A DNA stretch of 19,980 nucleotides from an uncultured Synechococcus sp. (GTDB taxonomy: Bacteria > Cyanobacteriota > Cyanobacteriia > PCC-6307 > Cyanobiaceae): positions 1 through 19,980 of the forward strand of contig CALJTZ010000390.1 in assembly GCA_937975655.1 (NCBI GenBank), read 5' to 3'. This document shows, one piece after another, positions 19,702-19,980 of the stretch. Positions within the stretch are counted from its first letter, which is position 1, and every line of letters begins with the position of its first letter. A program made the translations under genes and the position numbers. The notes beneath the pieces are model-generated. The model was not told the origin of the DNA. It did no database searches and saw only the letters and a program-made list of their open reading frames with translations.

Positions 19702-19936
19702 CCTATCACCACAGGCGCAGGCGGTGCTGGACGCTGCCAATGGGGCCAGCTCTCACGGCCCAGATGATTGCCTCAACGAATGTCGCTGGATTGCCGCCGC
19801 CGCCCTCCGCGCTGCTGCGGATCAGGTGGTGCCGCATGAGTATTTGACCGGAGTGGACGCCGCAGTAGAAGCTCGGCAACTGACGCGCCTTCGTCTCCTC
19901 GCCATCGCCGCCGAATTGGAGAACACCAATGTCTAA
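19694..19936 (+). CDS. Tandem paralogue 2 (80 aa)
   Basis: MTDLSPQAQAVLDAANGA, then RWIAAAALRAAADQVVP, ending LRLLAIAAELENTNV. It resembles the gene before it over its whole length, with a diverged middle and well-kept ends. Both end regions encode LENTN, whose codons also supply the overlap with the next start. Mostly helical; function unknown. Confidence 0.65.
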   Translation: MTDLSPQAQAVLDAANGASSHGPDDCLNECRWIAAAALRAAADQVVPHEYLTGVDAAVEARQLTRLRLLAIAAELENTNV

Positions 19937-19980
19937 CGTCAAATTAATCTGGGCTACACCTGATGCTGAAGCATTGATTA
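19929..19980 (+). CDS. Likely second flavin-dependent thymidylate synthase (5' end only)
   Basis: The visible residues MSNVKLIWATPDAEALI match the N-terminal beta strand and turn of one ThyX group (VKLIxATPDAExLIxYxARVSNP). The gene runs off the window, so no catalytic residue can be seen. The start overlaps the preceding stop by eight bases. It begins differently from the ThyX at 6732-7451 (MDPLFKVVTLASTEYP), so it would be of another subtype and not a duplicate. Confidence 0.5.
   Translation, partial: MSNVKLIWATPDAEALI

Overview
The window looks like part of a temperate or lytic tailed phage (or an integrated prophage) of a high-GC picocyanobacterium of the Synechococcus/Cyanobium type. 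The reasons are a beta clamp that reads like the picocyanobacterial DnaN, a cyanobacterial-style ThyX, a group-2-like sigma factor, and a run of small accessory proteins of the kind I associate with these hosts and their phages (recalled, not searched). No ribosomal, metabolic or tRNA genes are seen, so whether it is integrated or free cannot be decided here.

Layout. (1) 1-1560, leftward: packaging genes. They are a small terminase-like protein, a 47-aa membrane or secreted peptide, and the N-terminal ~197 residues of the large terminase, which is cut at about position 60-66 by unrelated DNA. A further 77-aa gene lies upstream. (2) 1560-1906: a gene-free stretch packed with GTTAC-core repeats, an alternating purine/pyrimidine tract and a purine-only tract; it is a candidate replication origin. 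(3) 1906-4749, leftward: a ribbon-helix-helix protein and an 888-aa primase-helicase. (4) 4781-6735, rightward: promoter copy C, two small proteins and an SF2 DEAH helicase. (5) 6732-9004, leftward: holin candidate, two-domain endolysin and ThyX. (6) 9076-10368, rightward: a VRR-NUC nuclease and a 281-aa helix-turn-helix-like protein, followed by a small convergent gene.

(7) 10589-16177, rightward: promoter copy A and a long, tightly overlapping operon. It encodes a RecT-like annealing protein, SSB, small proteins, a DnaN sliding clamp, several hypotheticals, a winged-helix-like protein, a zinc-ribbon protein and, last, a sigma-70 family factor. A strong hairpin follows the sigma gene. (8) 16387-19980, rightward: promoter copy B and a second overlapping run. 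It holds a DUF551-like protein, a Gp157-like protein, small membrane, HTH and hypothetical proteins, two tandem paralogues, and the first 17 codons of what looks like a second ThyX.

How it may work together. Primase-helicase, SF2 helicase, annealing protein, SSB, clamp and nuclease make up most of a replication/recombination kit without a visible DNA polymerase. This suggests that the host polymerase is recruited through a phage-supplied clamp. The sigma factor sits at the end of the operon that starts at one copy of a 37-bp perfectly repeated promoter module. The other perfect copy starts the next operon, and a diverged third copy starts the helicase unit. A self-reinforcing phage-specific transcription circuit is therefore the most interesting hypothesis here. 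It is inference and has not been tested.
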